This document shows, piece after piece, positions 1-7,438 of a stretch of 64,000 nucleotides of DNA. The DNA is from a virus. The stretch spans positions 41,767-105,766 of IMG/VR virus record IMGVR_UViG_3300027996_001813; one strand, given 5' to 3'. The translations under genes and the position numbers were made by a program. Each line of letters begins with the position of its first letter. Positions within the stretch are counted from its first letter, which is position 1. The notes below the pieces were generated by a model that ran no database searches, was not told where the DNA came from, and saw only the letters and a list, made by a program, of their open reading frames with translations.

Positions 1-2
1 AA

Positions 3-545
3 GGCGTAGAAATGATGGAACGTTCTCCAAAACGTGGTGGCATTAAGAGAATCGTAGTTATCAGACCCTATATCCAATCAAACACAGGTGAAAAGATTGG
101 ATCTCTTCCGGGTTCTTTGGAAGAAAAAGTATTGCCGTACGTAGAATCCATTAAGGATAACCTGCGTGCTTGTTTTAATAACGAACAAGACATTCAACAA
201 CTGATTGCTCAGAAGTTTGAATTTACGGTACTGAGCATGTGCCGTGGACGTTCGTTCAATAATTGCTTCGTAATTGTTGAGGAAGCACAAAACGTTCCTC
301 TAGATGGCGGAGCCATGAAGATGATCTTGACTCGTATTGGCAAAGGAACCAAGATGGTTATTGCTGGAGACCTTGATCAGTGTGACATTGATCCATATAA
401 TAGTGCCCTTGCGGAAGCTGTTAACGTCTTGGATGATGTTCCGGGTGTTGGTATCGTAGAAATGGATGACATTGACACCGTGCAACGTAGTAAAATCGTC
501 AAGGAAGTCCTTAAGGCGTATAAGAGACACGAAGAACATGGCTAA
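3..545 (+). CDS. phoH: PhoH-family ATPase, C-terminal part (cut by window edge)
   Basis: The reading frame is open to the left edge, so the N-terminal P-loop lies outside the window and only about the last 180 residues are visible. The visible part carries a Walker B-like FVIVEEAQN (the family usually has DEAQN, so the first acidic residue is Glu here) followed by a GDLDQCD motif, both typical of PhoH. PhoH proteins are P-loop NTPases related to helicase cores and are very common in environmental phages; their phage role is unsettled (RNA metabolism and phosphate stress have been proposed). The stop codon overlaps the ATG of the next gene at 538, which suggests translational coupling. Confidence 0.9.
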   Translation, partial: GVEMMERSPKRGGIKRIVVIRPYIQSNTGEKIGSLPGSLEEKVLPYVESIKDNLRACFNNEQDIQQLIAQKFEFTVLSMCRGRSFNNCFVIVEEAQNVPLDGGAMKMILTRIGKGTKMVIAGDLDQCDIDPYNSALAEAVNVLDDVPGVGIVEMDDIDTVQRSKIVKEVLKAYKRHEEHG

Positions 546-1086
546 ACGAGTAATTCAAGAGTGTGATTTAACCAAACAGGAATATGATCCTGATGAAACG
601 GTTATCATTACCATTAAAAAGAAAGGAAAGACCAAAGGACGTACCTATGATCTCTCCCCTAGTGCCGCTGCAAAACTTGAACAACAGTTAGTAGCAGGTT
701 CAGACGCCGCGTTGGGTAACGATTGGGCCTTCTTTAAGGTTCCTTCTAGTCCAACGCCTCCGCAACTAGACAACAACACCGTCTTTGGCGATCAAGCCAA
801 TGATGGTATTGAGGATGATTCTGATTTTGTAGCAGCCAAAAAGAAAGAGCTTCGTCAAGAAGGTATCATTGGCAGTGAGGAAGAAGAGAGGGAACTAGCT
901 ACTGGCCCCGTTAGCGAGGCTGTTGGTGCGGTTCAAAGTAAATGTTCGCACCTTAATAAAAGCGGTATTAAGGTGTCATCAGATCACAAAAAGTACCGCA
1001 CCTGTAACTCATGTAACAAGACCATCCTGGAACACAGTTCCAAGGATAGGCAAGATTACATGAACACTAAAGCACCTAAGGGATAA
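538..1086 (+). CDS. Hypothetical protein with C-terminal zinc-finger-like cysteines
   Basis: A 182-residue protein. The start at 538 overlaps the phoH stop; the same frame is open further upstream, but an earlier start would lie deep inside phoH. The N-terminal half is rich in Lys and Thr with a KKKGKTKGRTYDLS stretch. The middle is acidic and low in complexity. Near the end, CSHLNKSG is followed about 25 residues later by CNSCNK, which together give a plausible Cys/His zinc site. I do not recognise the family. The position between phoH and a lipoprotein gene gives no clear functional clue. Confidence 0.75.
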   Translation: MAKRVIQECDLTKQEYDPDETVIITIKKKGKTKGRTYDLSPSAAAKLEQQLVAGSDAALGNDWAFFKVPSSPTPPQLDNNTVFGDQANDGIEDDSDFVAAKKKELRQEGIIGSEEEERELATGPVSEAVGAVQSKCSHLNKSGIKVSSDHKKYRTCNSCNKTILEHSSKDRQDYMNTKAPKG

Positions 1087-1090
1087 TAAT

Positions 1091-1618
1091 ATGGAAAGAA
1101 AAAAGTGGATTGTACCGGCAATTTTAACATTAATACTAGCTGGTAGTTCTATTAGCGGTTGTGTTTCAACCGAGAATGGAGAACAAGGTATCGAAGCTCT
1201 GGAAGGAATGTCAGAACTCGAATACAGCAAGTGGAAGCTGTACATTCAGCTTGGCGTCAAGGTTGGTGGCAATCTTCTACTAGAAGAAGGTGCCGTGACC
1301 GAAGAGGAACTAGACCTAGCTGCATCTGCACTTGAGTTGGTTCGTGATCAGTCGATCATCACTGGTACTCAAGGAGTAATTGGACCAGCACTAGAAGATG
1401 TTGGTCTGACTAGCTCAGAGATCCATGATCTACTGTCTATTCTAGAGCTTGAGCTTGCCTCTCGTGGTGCCCTTAGTTGGATCAACCCCGAGACTGGCTT
1501 GATTAAATTCTCTCCTCGTACGCAGGAACTCTTGACCGCTGTAGCCGACTCGCTGCGTGCAGCAACGCTGGTTAGCGGTGAAGAACTACGAATGTACGAC
1601 GAACTACAAGCTGAGTAA
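1091..1618 (+). CDS. Predicted lipoprotein of unknown function
   Basis: A 175-residue protein with a clear type II signal peptide: basic start (MERKK), a hydrophobic segment of about 15 residues and a lipobox ISGC that places the lipidated Cys at residue 24. The residue after the Cys is Val, not Asp, which in Gram-negative bacteria would favour outer-membrane sorting. The mature part is acidic and predicted helical with no recognised domain. Candidate roles for a phage lipoprotein are superinfection exclusion or an outer-membrane spanin-like lysis function; neither is shown by the sequence. The stop overlaps the ATG of the next gene at 1618. Confidence 0.8.
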   Translation: MERKKWIVPAILTLILAGSSISGCVSTENGEQGIEALEGMSELEYSKWKLYIQLGVKVGGNLLLEEGAVTEEELDLAASALELVRDQSIITGTQGVIGPALEDVGLTSSEIHDLLSILELELASRGALSWINPETGLIKFSPRTQELLTAVADSLRAATLVSGEELRMYDELQAE

Positions 1619-2130
1619 TGATTACTGTCTTCGTCAATGAAGACGGTTACTATGTAACTGGGGAGAACGTTGATGTGACTCGACGTTGCTCCCCAGCTTT
1701 AACTGTTCGTGGTGATCGTATCTTTCAAGTAATTCATCACGTATACAAAGTACTTTTCTTAGCTCTTTGTGAAATACGTGATATGAATATCAGGGATGAC
1801 ATTATGGTCTACAACGACAGTAGAATCGTTGATGAAATTAATGGTCTCGTAGAGCCGCTTGACACAACATGTGACGAATGGCTTAAAACATTAAATAGAC
1901 ATACCATTCCTAGCATCAAGTCCGTCGTGTTCTTTCGTAAGAAGCCCACGACTAATGTTAATACAACCGTAAATGATGCCCACACAAACATGTTAGTTGA
2001 ACTCAGTGGGCCTGAACAACAAAAGATTGCCGAACGGGAAACCAAGCTCCGCGAGGCTCGTACTAAGAGTCGCAATCATAGACTTATAGATCGTCTTAAG
2101 AATGCTTGGTTTGGAGAAAACAATGGCTGA
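1618..2130 (+). CDS. Hypothetical protein, possible degenerate RNase H-like fold
   Basis: A 170-residue protein that starts on the last base of the preceding stop. The order of elements resembles ribonuclease HI: an initial strand with VNEDGYY, a long central helix, a strand ending in VYNDSRIV (compare the DS motif of RNase H), and a late VNDAHTNM segment where RNase H has its N-x-x-AD region. Several catalytic acidic positions do not match, so if the fold is right the protein is probably degenerate. The C-terminus is basic and helical. This is pattern matching by eye only and the function remains unknown. Confidence 0.7.
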   Translation: MITVFVNEDGYYVTGENVDVTRRCSPALTVRGDRIFQVIHHVYKVLFLALCEIRDMNIRDDIMVYNDSRIVDEINGLVEPLDTTCDEWLKTLNRHTIPSIKSVVFFRKKPTTNVNTTVNDAHTNMLVELSGPEQQKIAERETKLREARTKSRNHRLIDRLKNAWFGENNG

Positions 2131-2371
2131 TAAAAGTACTGACCCTGCCCAAACATTAGATCGTATCTTTCGTGAACGTCTAGAACAATTCGAGGTTCCT
2201 GCGGAGATTCGTGCCGAGCTTCGTAATGATATTCTTGCGTTCTTTCAACGTCCTGAAGTGAAACCATTTGGTGCCGCTGTAATGACTGTCGAAGCGAGCA
2301 TGGCTGCTGATCAAGCTAGAAAAAACAAGACAACTCAGAGTCCTGGGACGAACACGCCCAAGATCATCTGA
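2123..2371 (+). CDS. Small hypothetical helical protein
   Basis: An 82-residue protein. The start at 2123 is preferred over an in-frame ATG at 2102 because GGAG at 2113-2116 lies six bases upstream of it. The start overlaps the end of the preceding gene by eight bases. The sequence is charged and mostly helical, with a Lys/Thr-rich tail. No domain is recognised. It is the last gene of the plus-strand operon; a strong intrinsic terminator follows about 20 bases after the stop. Confidence 0.7.
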   Translation: MADKSTDPAQTLDRIFRERLEQFEVPAEIRAELRNDILAFFQRPEVKPFGAAVMTVEASMAADQARKNKTTQSPGTNTPKII

Positions 2372-2391
2372 GTCTACTGATATAGAAATGG

Positions 2392-2420
2392 AAGAGGCGG
2401 CTGTTAGCCGCCTCTTTTTT
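2392..2420 (+). terminator. Intrinsic terminator between convergent operons
   Basis: A perfect GC-rich stem (GAGGCGGCT, loop GTT, AGCCGCCTC) extended by two A-T pairs and followed by a run of six T on the plus strand. It ends the plus-strand operon. On the minus strand the sequence after the stem is only moderately U-rich, so termination of the facing operon, whose last stop codon abuts the T run, would be weaker. Confidence 0.9.
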
Positions 2421-2421
2421 A

Positions 2422-2739
2422 TTATCCTTTACGCTCCATGCGTTCCAGCGTATCTTTCATCGCTTTCAAGCACCCAGTTAAGTCAGCCAACACACTTGTC
2501 TTATTCTTAACCAAATCGATGTAATCGTTGATCATCTCTTTTTGGTCAGATAGGTGAGCGGTATACTGTTCTTGCTGTTGTGCTTCTAGATTTTCGATAC
2601 GTTTTTGAGCAGATTTGTTTGTACGTATCATAATTGTCAGTAGGATACCAAACGCTAATCCGGTAATACCATACTGTTCAATTAATGCCCCGACTATTGT
2701 TCCGGCAGACGGATCTACCTGTGCTAAAAACATCCACAT
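2422..2739 (-). CDS. Small membrane protein, holin-like topology
   Basis: A 105-residue protein with one hydrophobic segment at about residues 14-36 (containing ITGLAFGILLTIM), a short basic stretch (RTNKSAQKR) and then a charged coiled coil rich in Gln and Glu. The ATG at 2739 has an AAGGAG ribosome site seven bases upstream. One N-terminal membrane span plus a charged cytoplasmic coiled coil is typical of small phage holins of the BhlA/UviB type, and the gene is the last one after the tail-fibre genes, a usual place for lysis genes. No endolysin gene is visible next to it, so the holin call is an inference. Confidence 0.8.
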   Translation of the reverse strand: MWMFLAQVDPSAGTIVGALIEQYGITGLAFGILLTIMIRTNKSAQKRIENLEAQQQEQYTAHLSDQKEMINDYIDLVKNKTSVLADLTGCLKAMKDTLERMERKG

Positions 2740-2750
2740 ATATATGCTCC

Positions 2751-4469
2751 TTATAAAGCTGTAAGCGTTCCTCTTCTAACGCCAATCCATTCTATTAGAA
2801 TATTGCATCTACGTGTTACTGCACGTACAGAATTACCACCAGGAGAATTAGATAAAGTCATAGTCATAGCAACAATATCTCCAGCGTTAGCATCAAACAT
2901 ACATAAACCATTTGCAGTGTTAAATTTAAGATTCGTACTATCATTCAAAATACACGAAGCATCACTACCAAGGATTGTTTTAGCATTAATTTTGATAGCA
3001 GCATCAACACGTTGACCTGTAGAACCAGAGGTTTTTTCAGCACTAGCCGCATACCAAAGTCTATATAAGCCTGGAACCAATATTTGTATATCATTTATAG
3101 AACTACTAATAAAGTGACCATCGGGAATGTTGTTGCCTGCTGATGTAAAATTAATATTGGTTGCAGATGTACTAAGTGTTTGATTGCTTGTATTGAAAAA
3201 TTGACCTACACCAGAACCAACAGATACATTAATGATACCGGAGCCAGTATTAATAACAGGAATACCAATACCAAGCGATAATGCTTGTGCTTCAGCCTGT
3301 GATGTAGGTGTAGTGATGCCACCATGTAATGGTTCTTGACCATGTACAATCATATTAACATCACCAAGTTCTAAATCAGAAGATGGATATGTTAACAAGC
3401 CAGACATATTAATCTCAGCTTTATCACCATTGGTGCCTAATTTTAACTTATGATTACCGGCAGCAATCTGTAAATCTTGAGCACTATCAATAAAAATGGT
3501 TTGGCCATTATCATAGGCACGCTGAAGCGTGCCGGTATTGACAAACTCTATTTCATCAGATGCAATAACATCAATACTTATACCGCCGCCTTCTGTTAAT
3601 GTAATATCTGCTTCAGTAGCAGGACTGCCACCGTTCCGAAGTGATCGAATGCCAGGAGCTTGCTCCTGAATCATCTGGAAAATCTGACCAGAATGAGGTA
3701 TTGGATGGAAACCATCACTATTAGGACCGCCTGCTGCATCATAGTTTGGGCTCCAGTGCCACGCTTCATGACCTCCAATGCCGCCTAGTCTATACTCAAG
3801 CTGGCCACTTCCACCAAAGGGTTGTAGCTTAGTTTGACCGCCAGCTTGAGCGTTGACACCAGCACCAACGGTAACATCACCCGGCCCAGCACTCAGTGTT
3901 GTGTTACCACCAACTGAACTAGTGCCTAAATTGAAATTACCATTAGTAGCAAGGATTTGTATGTCATCAGTAGATGTAATATTGACGTTGTTGTCTGATG
4001 TAATGTTAACATCGCTACTGGCTCCGTTGGCATCAATAACAATACTTCCATTAACGGAACGTAAATTAATACTAACTTCAGACAATAGATCTAGTAGACC
4101 ACTTGATTTTAATTGTAGCGGTAAACCATCAAGAGTTTGAAGAACGACATCTTGACTTTGGAATACTAAGCTGTTTTTGAGTGCCTGTCCTAATCGTACA
4201 GGAAAACTATTGCCTCCATCAAAAGAAAATTCTAATGATGGAATTTGCCCTGGTGACAAAGTTTCAAATACAATACCAGATTCATCGCGTCCATTGAATC
4301 TCATCACACCAGAAGTACCATGAGTAGGATCATGAAATACTCCACTGTTTTGATGAACATGATTGAACGGACGAATTTCATCTCCAATAGGACAACATGC
4401 TGTCTGATCAACGCCAAGCGACGAAGACCCACTGGCTGCGGGCCAGATGTCACCAATTACTCTAACCAT
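2751..4469 (-). CDS. Tail-fibre-like structural protein with C-terminal C1q/TNF-like domain
   Basis: A 572-residue virion protein. The N-terminal ~100 residues contain RPFNHVH, SGVFHDP, a GTSGVMR segment and FSFDGGNSFPV; the same set occurs at the start of the next gene upstream, so the two share a paralogous N-terminal module, probably for attachment. The middle is a beta-rich region of short Asn/Thr/Ile repeats (DVNITSDNNVNITS). The last ~150 residues (PGLYRLWYAAS, later GDIVAMTM) match the jelly-roll pattern of C1q/TNF-like domains that cap many phage fibres. The gene starts two bases after the preceding stop, with an AGG-type ribosome site. Confidence 0.8.
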   Translation of the reverse strand: MVRVIGDIWPAASGSSSLGVDQTACCPIGDEIRPFNHVHQNSGVFHDPTHGTSGVMRFNGRDESGIVFETLSPGQIPSLEFSFDGGNSFPVRLGQALKNSLVFQSQDVVLQTLDGLPLQLKSSGLLDLLSEVSINLRSVNGSIVIDANGASSDVNITSDNNVNITSTDDIQILATNGNFNLGTSSVGGNTTLSAGPGDVTVGAGVNAQAGGQTKLQPFGGSGQLEYRLGGIGGHEAWHWSPNYDAAGGPNSDGFHPIPHSGQIFQMIQEQAPGIRSLRNGGSPATEADITLTEGGGISIDVIASDEIEFVNTGTLQRAYDNGQTIFIDSAQDLQIAAGNHKLKLGTNGDKAEINMSGLLTYPSSDLELGDVNMIVHGQEPLHGGITTPTSQAEAQALSLGIGIPVINTGSGIINVSVGSGVGQFFNTSNQTLSTSATNINFTSAGNNIPDGHFISSSINDIQILVPGLYRLWYAASAEKTSGSTGQRVDAAIKINAKTILGSDASCILNDSTNLKFNTANGLCMFDANAGDIVAMTMTLSNSPGGNSVRAVTRRCNILIEWIGVRRGTLTAL

Positions 4470-4470
4470 A

Positions 4471-5256
4471 TTAACAACCTAAGATAATAGCTTGTCCAGC
4501 TTGTGAAACATTGAAACCAATGGTGACTGTATTCGCATCGGTAATGATAATGCTATCTGGGAAAAGCATGTTTGGAGTACCTTGTGCATCAAAAACCTGG
4601 ATGCTAACGTTGGTAGTATTTAGACTATGAGTAACAACCCACGATGTAGCAGCACCGAATGCTTCAGTGTAACATCGAGCAACTAATCCAACATCTGTGT
4701 TAGAGGCAATGGTCATGGTCTGGCCAACAATATCGACAATGATGCCAGAGGCACCTACGACACTTACGGCTCCTTGAACCGTAGTACCATTGAAGTCTGT
4801 CAGTTCGTTGACTACGCTGCCATTGAATCCTTGACTGGGGAAATCCCACAGTCCAGATAGTCCAAGATGATCAACAGCAAACAGAAGCGGACTAGCACCA
4901 GCCGTATCATCAATAGACAGGAAGCCACTTGCGGGGGTAGCAAGATCGATATTCCCGGTAAGATCTGCACCACCAAGTTGACCAACGCTATCAACGCCAG
5001 CACCAGCAGACAGATTGTTGAACGTTAGACCACCATCAACCGACACCTGGAAAGATGCCTGCTCTCTGCTGTACCTTAAAACACCAGACTGTCCTTGAAC
5101 GGGGTCGTGAAAGACACCACTGACCATGTGAACATGGTTAAATGGACGAATAGACGTGATATCGAATGCATTTTGTGCATTCGAACTTATGTTGACACCT
5201 AGGTTAGCAAAACCACTGCTGACCGGCACCAAGTCTCCATTAAACGGTAATCCCAT
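4471..5256 (-). CDS. Tail-fibre-like structural protein
   Basis: A 261-residue protein whose N-terminus (RPFNHVH, SGVFHDP, GQSGVLRYSR, VSVDGG) is paralogous to that of the 572-residue fibre protein downstream. Its C-terminus (THSLNTTNVSIQVFD, then FPDSIII and a Val-rich strand) is paralogous to the end of the 158-residue protein upstream. It therefore looks like a bridge between the two, built from shared attachment and tip modules. The ATG at 5256 has GGAGAG seven bases upstream. The gap before it holds the candidate late motif at 5292. Confidence 0.75.
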   Translation of the reverse strand: MGLPFNGDLVPVSSGFANLGVNISSNAQNAFDITSIRPFNHVHMVSGVFHDPVQGQSGVLRYSREQASFQVSVDGGLTFNNLSAGAGVDSVGQLGGADLTGNIDLATPASGFLSIDDTAGASPLLFAVDHLGLSGLWDFPSQGFNGSVVNELTDFNGTTVQGAVSVVGASGIIVDIVGQTMTIASNTDVGLVARCYTEAFGAATSWVVTHSLNTTNVSIQVFDAQGTPNMLFPDSIIITDANTVTIGFNVSQAGQAIILGC

Positions 5257-5291
5257 GACGCTCTCCTGTTACGCGACCTTCCTCATTAAAT

Positions 5292-5300
5292 AGTACACTA
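5292..5300 (-). promoter_or_regulatory. Candidate late regulatory motif TAGTGTACT (copy D)
   Basis: TAGTGTACT on the minus strand, overlapping the TAG stop of the upstream gene and 35 bases before the ATG at 5256. It is one of four copies of TAGTGTAYT found in late-block gaps. It continues as ATTTAATGAGG. Whether it is a promoter, a processing site or something else is not established. Confidence 0.5.
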
Positions 5301-5774
5301 TATTATGACCACTCTTCCTGTTTGTGGCTGATTGAATGTGACACTTACTTGGTCACCGTTCTCCACAATGATATCATCTGGGAAGATTACGTGTCTATCA
5401 CTGTCAAATACTTGAACAATGACATCGAGGGTATTGAAGCTATGTGTGAACACACCGCTAGTTATGCTGGAAAAAGAAGAAGAGAATTTTGAAACACCTA
5501 ATCCAGAAAGAGATGCTCCGTCTACTATGAAGTTACCGCCAACCTGCTGAACGTCGATGCCGTTGACACCGAGAACGCCTGATTGGGTGGTTGATCCATT
5601 AAAGCCAATATTGATGATGTTGGGGGCAACAGGAGCAATGACAATACCACTTGTACCAACGAGCGTAACAACGGGGCCGGTCTGACCATTCAGATTTTGA
5701 ATGCCAGAGCTACCACCGCTACCACCACCGCCTCCGGTGCCGCCGACTGATACGATACTGCCAACGCCAACCAT
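5298..5774 (-). CDS. Small glycine-rich tail-fibre-like protein
   Basis: A 158-residue protein. The N-terminus has a Gly/Ser-rich linker (GGTGGGGGSGGSSG), then short beta-strand segments, and the C-terminus (THSFNTLDVIVQVFD, FPDDIIV, QVSVTFNQPQ) is the same tip-like module found at the end of the 261-residue neighbour. This module is common at the ends of phage fibre and receptor-binding proteins. The start overlaps the stop of the upstream LAGLIDADG gene (TAATG), suggesting that the endonuclease was inserted between two structural genes. Confidence 0.7.
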   Translation of the reverse strand: MVGVGSIVSVGGTGGGGGSGGSSGIQNLNGQTGPVVTLVGTSGIVIAPVAPNIINIGFNGSTTQSGVLGVNGIDVQQVGGNFIVDGASLSGLGVSKFSSSFSSITSGVFTHSFNTLDVIVQVFDSDRHVIFPDDIIVENGDQVSVTFNQPQTGRVVII

Positions 5775-6418
5775 TAGGTAATCTCCCCATACTTCTTGTA
5801 CTTGCGATCAAGACGAGTAGATTGTGTAGAATCAGCATACAACCAATCCAAGATGCGTTCCGCTTGGCGTCCACCAAAAATCAATTGATACACATTAGCG
5901 TTCTTGTGCTTGTAAATAGAAGGATTGCCAACTTTTACAGATCGCTGAATTTGTTCTTTAATCCATTGTAACACGTCTCGTGTGCCTGCAAAACCCACGT
6001 ATGTATTTGGTCGGTTCTTACCGCCATACTGTGAAATGTACCCGTCGCCATCCATGTAACCACGGACGAAAGAACGAATATTATCTTCTGTTTTTAAGCT
6101 AGGTGGTTGTAGAGTTAGGCTTTTACGTGATGTAATGTTGAAGTTTAAACCAAGTGACTCAATAAGATCCCGTGCGGCGGTGATTTGTAAGTCACATCGT
6201 ACATGTCCGCCAAACGCATTGTTTACTCTTGTGGTTACTGGATTACCACAAGACAAGACGGTCTGTAATTTGTGCAAATGATCGATATCTTTTTCAGCTA
6301 AACCAATAGACACAACATTACGTTGAGGAATTAATGATCCATCGGCGGCTAAAAATCCAGCCCAATAGCAAGAAACCATATTAATCTCTTGAAATATGTT
6401 TGTGTGTTGATGTTTCAT
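5774..6418 (-). CDS. LAGLIDADG homing endonuclease (copy 1)
   Basis: A 214-residue protein with two LAGLIDADG-type helices, YWAGFLAADGSL near residue 18 and VRGYMDGDGYI near residue 120, so a monomeric two-motif enzyme is expected. Such enzymes cut long asymmetric DNA sites and spread their own gene. It is clearly related to the genes at 28802 and 57533. It lies directly between two structural genes, starting just after one stop (TAGATG) and ending on the ATG of the next. The flanking genes look complete, so it is free-standing and not an intein or intron gene. Confidence 0.9.
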   Translation of the reverse strand: MKHQHTNIFQEINMVSCYWAGFLAADGSLIPQRNVVSIGLAEKDIDHLHKLQTVLSCGNPVTTRVNNAFGGHVRCDLQITAARDLIESLGLNFNITSRKSLTLQPPSLKTEDNIRSFVRGYMDGDGYISQYGGKNRPNTYVGFAGTRDVLQWIKEQIQRSVKVGNPSIYKHKNANVYQLIFGGRQAERILDWLYADSTQSTRLDRKYKKYGEIT

Positions 6419-6856
6419 CTAAGCTAATTCCATGATTCTCACGTCAGCCGACGTGGCACAGACAGCATACACTTCGACATTCGGATTACCTTGGATATCA
6501 AAAGCGATTTTTTCACCAGCCGCCAAGGGCATGCCGTTCGCTGTGGTTACATTGGAACTGCCTAAAAAGACATCAACATCTCCTGCGTTGTGTACAACTA
6601 ACGCCCTGCGATATTCTAGGGGCGTGGCAGGCAGAGGTAATGCCGAGGTTGCTACTATAATCGCCTGAGTGGATAGGCCAATGTTAACACTAAAGTCCTC
6701 GGGATTGAGGATAATAGCTCCGTCGCCTACTCGGGTACGTAAGTCTTCCTTGCTATGTGCTCCAGGGTACGCCCCCGGAGTAAAGCCGTGTGCTGGTCCG
6801 TGCCCAGTGTGCGGAACTGTGCCGCTGCCTACGGTTGCAAAATATTGCTGATTCAT
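6419..6856 (-). CDS. Small beta-rich virion protein, paralogue of the 6885 gene
   Basis: A 145-residue protein with the pattern ATVGSGTVP at the start, NPEDFSV in the middle and ALVVHNAGDVDVFLG near the end. The upstream neighbour has GSGTLP, NPEDLVAV and IIVENVGAADVYLS at matching positions, so the two are diverged duplicates. The composition (beta-rich, no Cys core, no signal peptide) fits a head or tail decoration protein, but this is inference. It has the best ribosome site in the window, AAGGAGGTT at 6862-6870, which suggests high expression. Confidence 0.7.
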   Translation of the reverse strand: MNQQYFATVGSGTVPHTGHGPAHGFTPGAYPGAHSKEDLRTRVGDGAIILNPEDFSVNIGLSTQAIIVATSALPLPATPLEYRRALVVHNAGDVDVFLGSSNVTTANGMPLAAGEKIAFDIQGNPNVEVYAVCATSADVRIMELA

Positions 6857-6861
6857 AAGGG

Positions 6862-6870
6862 AACCTCCTT
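6862..6870 (-). promoter_or_regulatory. Near-perfect Shine-Dalgarno sequence
   Basis: AAGGAGGTT on the minus strand, five bases before the ATG at 6856. It is a nearly complete match to the anti-Shine-Dalgarno and much stronger than most sites in this window, as expected for an abundant virion component. Confidence 0.8.
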
Positions 6871-6884
6871 AAAAGGGGCGTCCC

Positions 6885-7328
6885 TTACAAAATCAAAAGA
6901 CGTACTGACGTGGTACCGGCTGCTGTTTTGGCGTAGACCGAAACGTTATGTAGTAATGGTAGGGTGACCCTTGTGCTTCTACCCGCTGTACCTTCTGTTG
7001 ATAGCTCGAAAGCATCTTCAGCCGGGAACGTGGGCAGATGACTTAGGTAAACGTCAGCAGCACCTACGTTTTCTACAATGATCTCGCGGCTACGAGGCAG
7101 AGGATTAGTGTGCGGCCCAACGATCTCCACAACTCCGGTACTCACGGTGATGCCGGATGCTGCAAAGGCATCAACAGCTACGAGATCTTCCGGGTTCGCA
7201 ACTACGACCTGAATGCCGGTGCGAACCCCTTGGCCAATGGGCTCATTGCCTCTTTGGCTCACTGGCAGGATGCCCCTTGTGGCGGGCAGGGTGCCAGACC
7301 CAACAAATGTCTGTACAATACTGGTCAT
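6885..7328 (-). CDS. Small beta-rich virion protein, paralogue of the 6419 gene
   Basis: A 147-residue protein sharing FVGSGTLP, NPEDLVAV and VENVGAADVYLS with its downstream neighbour. It has no signal peptide or membrane segment. It is the first gene of late block 2: a hairpin at 7381-7412 and the motif TAGTGTATT at 7375-7383 precede its ATG by about 46 bases. A structural role is inferred from composition and place; the exact function is unknown. Confidence 0.7.
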   Translation of the reverse strand: MTSIVQTFVGSGTLPATRGILPVSQRGNEPIGQGVRTGIQVVVANPEDLVAVDAFAASGITVSTGVVEIVGPHTNPLPRSREIIVENVGAADVYLSHLPTFPAEDAFELSTEGTAGRSTRVTLPLLHNVSVYAKTAAGTTSVRLLIL

Positions 7329-7374
7329 AACTTTTACCTATTTAAAGACTTGAAACGAAACTCGACCATGTAAT

Positions 7375-7383
7375 AATACACTA
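7375..7383 (-). promoter_or_regulatory. Candidate late regulatory motif TAGTGTATT (copy B)
   Basis: TAGTGTATT on the minus strand, beginning within the last bases of the hairpin at 7381-7412 and ending 46 bases before the ATG at 7328. Copy A near the right edge has the same arrangement and almost the same distance to its gene. It continues as ATTACATGG. Confidence 0.55.
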
Positions 7384-7412
7384 GGGAGACACCAAAAATG
7401 GCATCTCCCTAG
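7381..7412 (-). terminator. Hairpin closing the early/middle unit
   Basis: A nine-base perfect stem (CTAGGGAGA with TCTCCCTAG) closes a partly paired inner loop. It lies 26 bases past the stop of the exported-protein gene and just before late block 2. It lacks a strong U tract on the minus strand, so it may be a weak or factor-assisted terminator or an mRNA-stabilising hairpin. The rest of the 110-base gap holds the motif at 7375 and a plain leader. Confidence 0.55.
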
Positions 7413-7438
7413 AGGAAAAGGTATCTGAGTGTTATGTT

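Noticed and set aside
2751-4469. Possible diversity-generating retroelement target because of the fibre C-terminus
   Set aside because: No reverse transcriptase gene or template/variable repeat pair was seen in the window.
5774-6418. LAGLIDADG gene as part of an intron or intein
   Set aside because: Flanking genes have their own starts and stops and complete-looking ends; no intein splice-site residues or intron structure are seen. The same applies at 28802 and 57533.
6873-6886. AAGGG-GCGT-CCCTT small hairpin before the 6419 gene
   Set aside because: Only five base pairs, overlaps a stop codon and has no U tract; too weak to call a terminator.
7335-7350. T4-like late promoter (TATAAATA) before late block 2
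   Set aside because: The best match on the coding strand is TTTAAATA and it is not repeated at the other late gaps in the same orientation; TAGTGTAYT is the better candidate.
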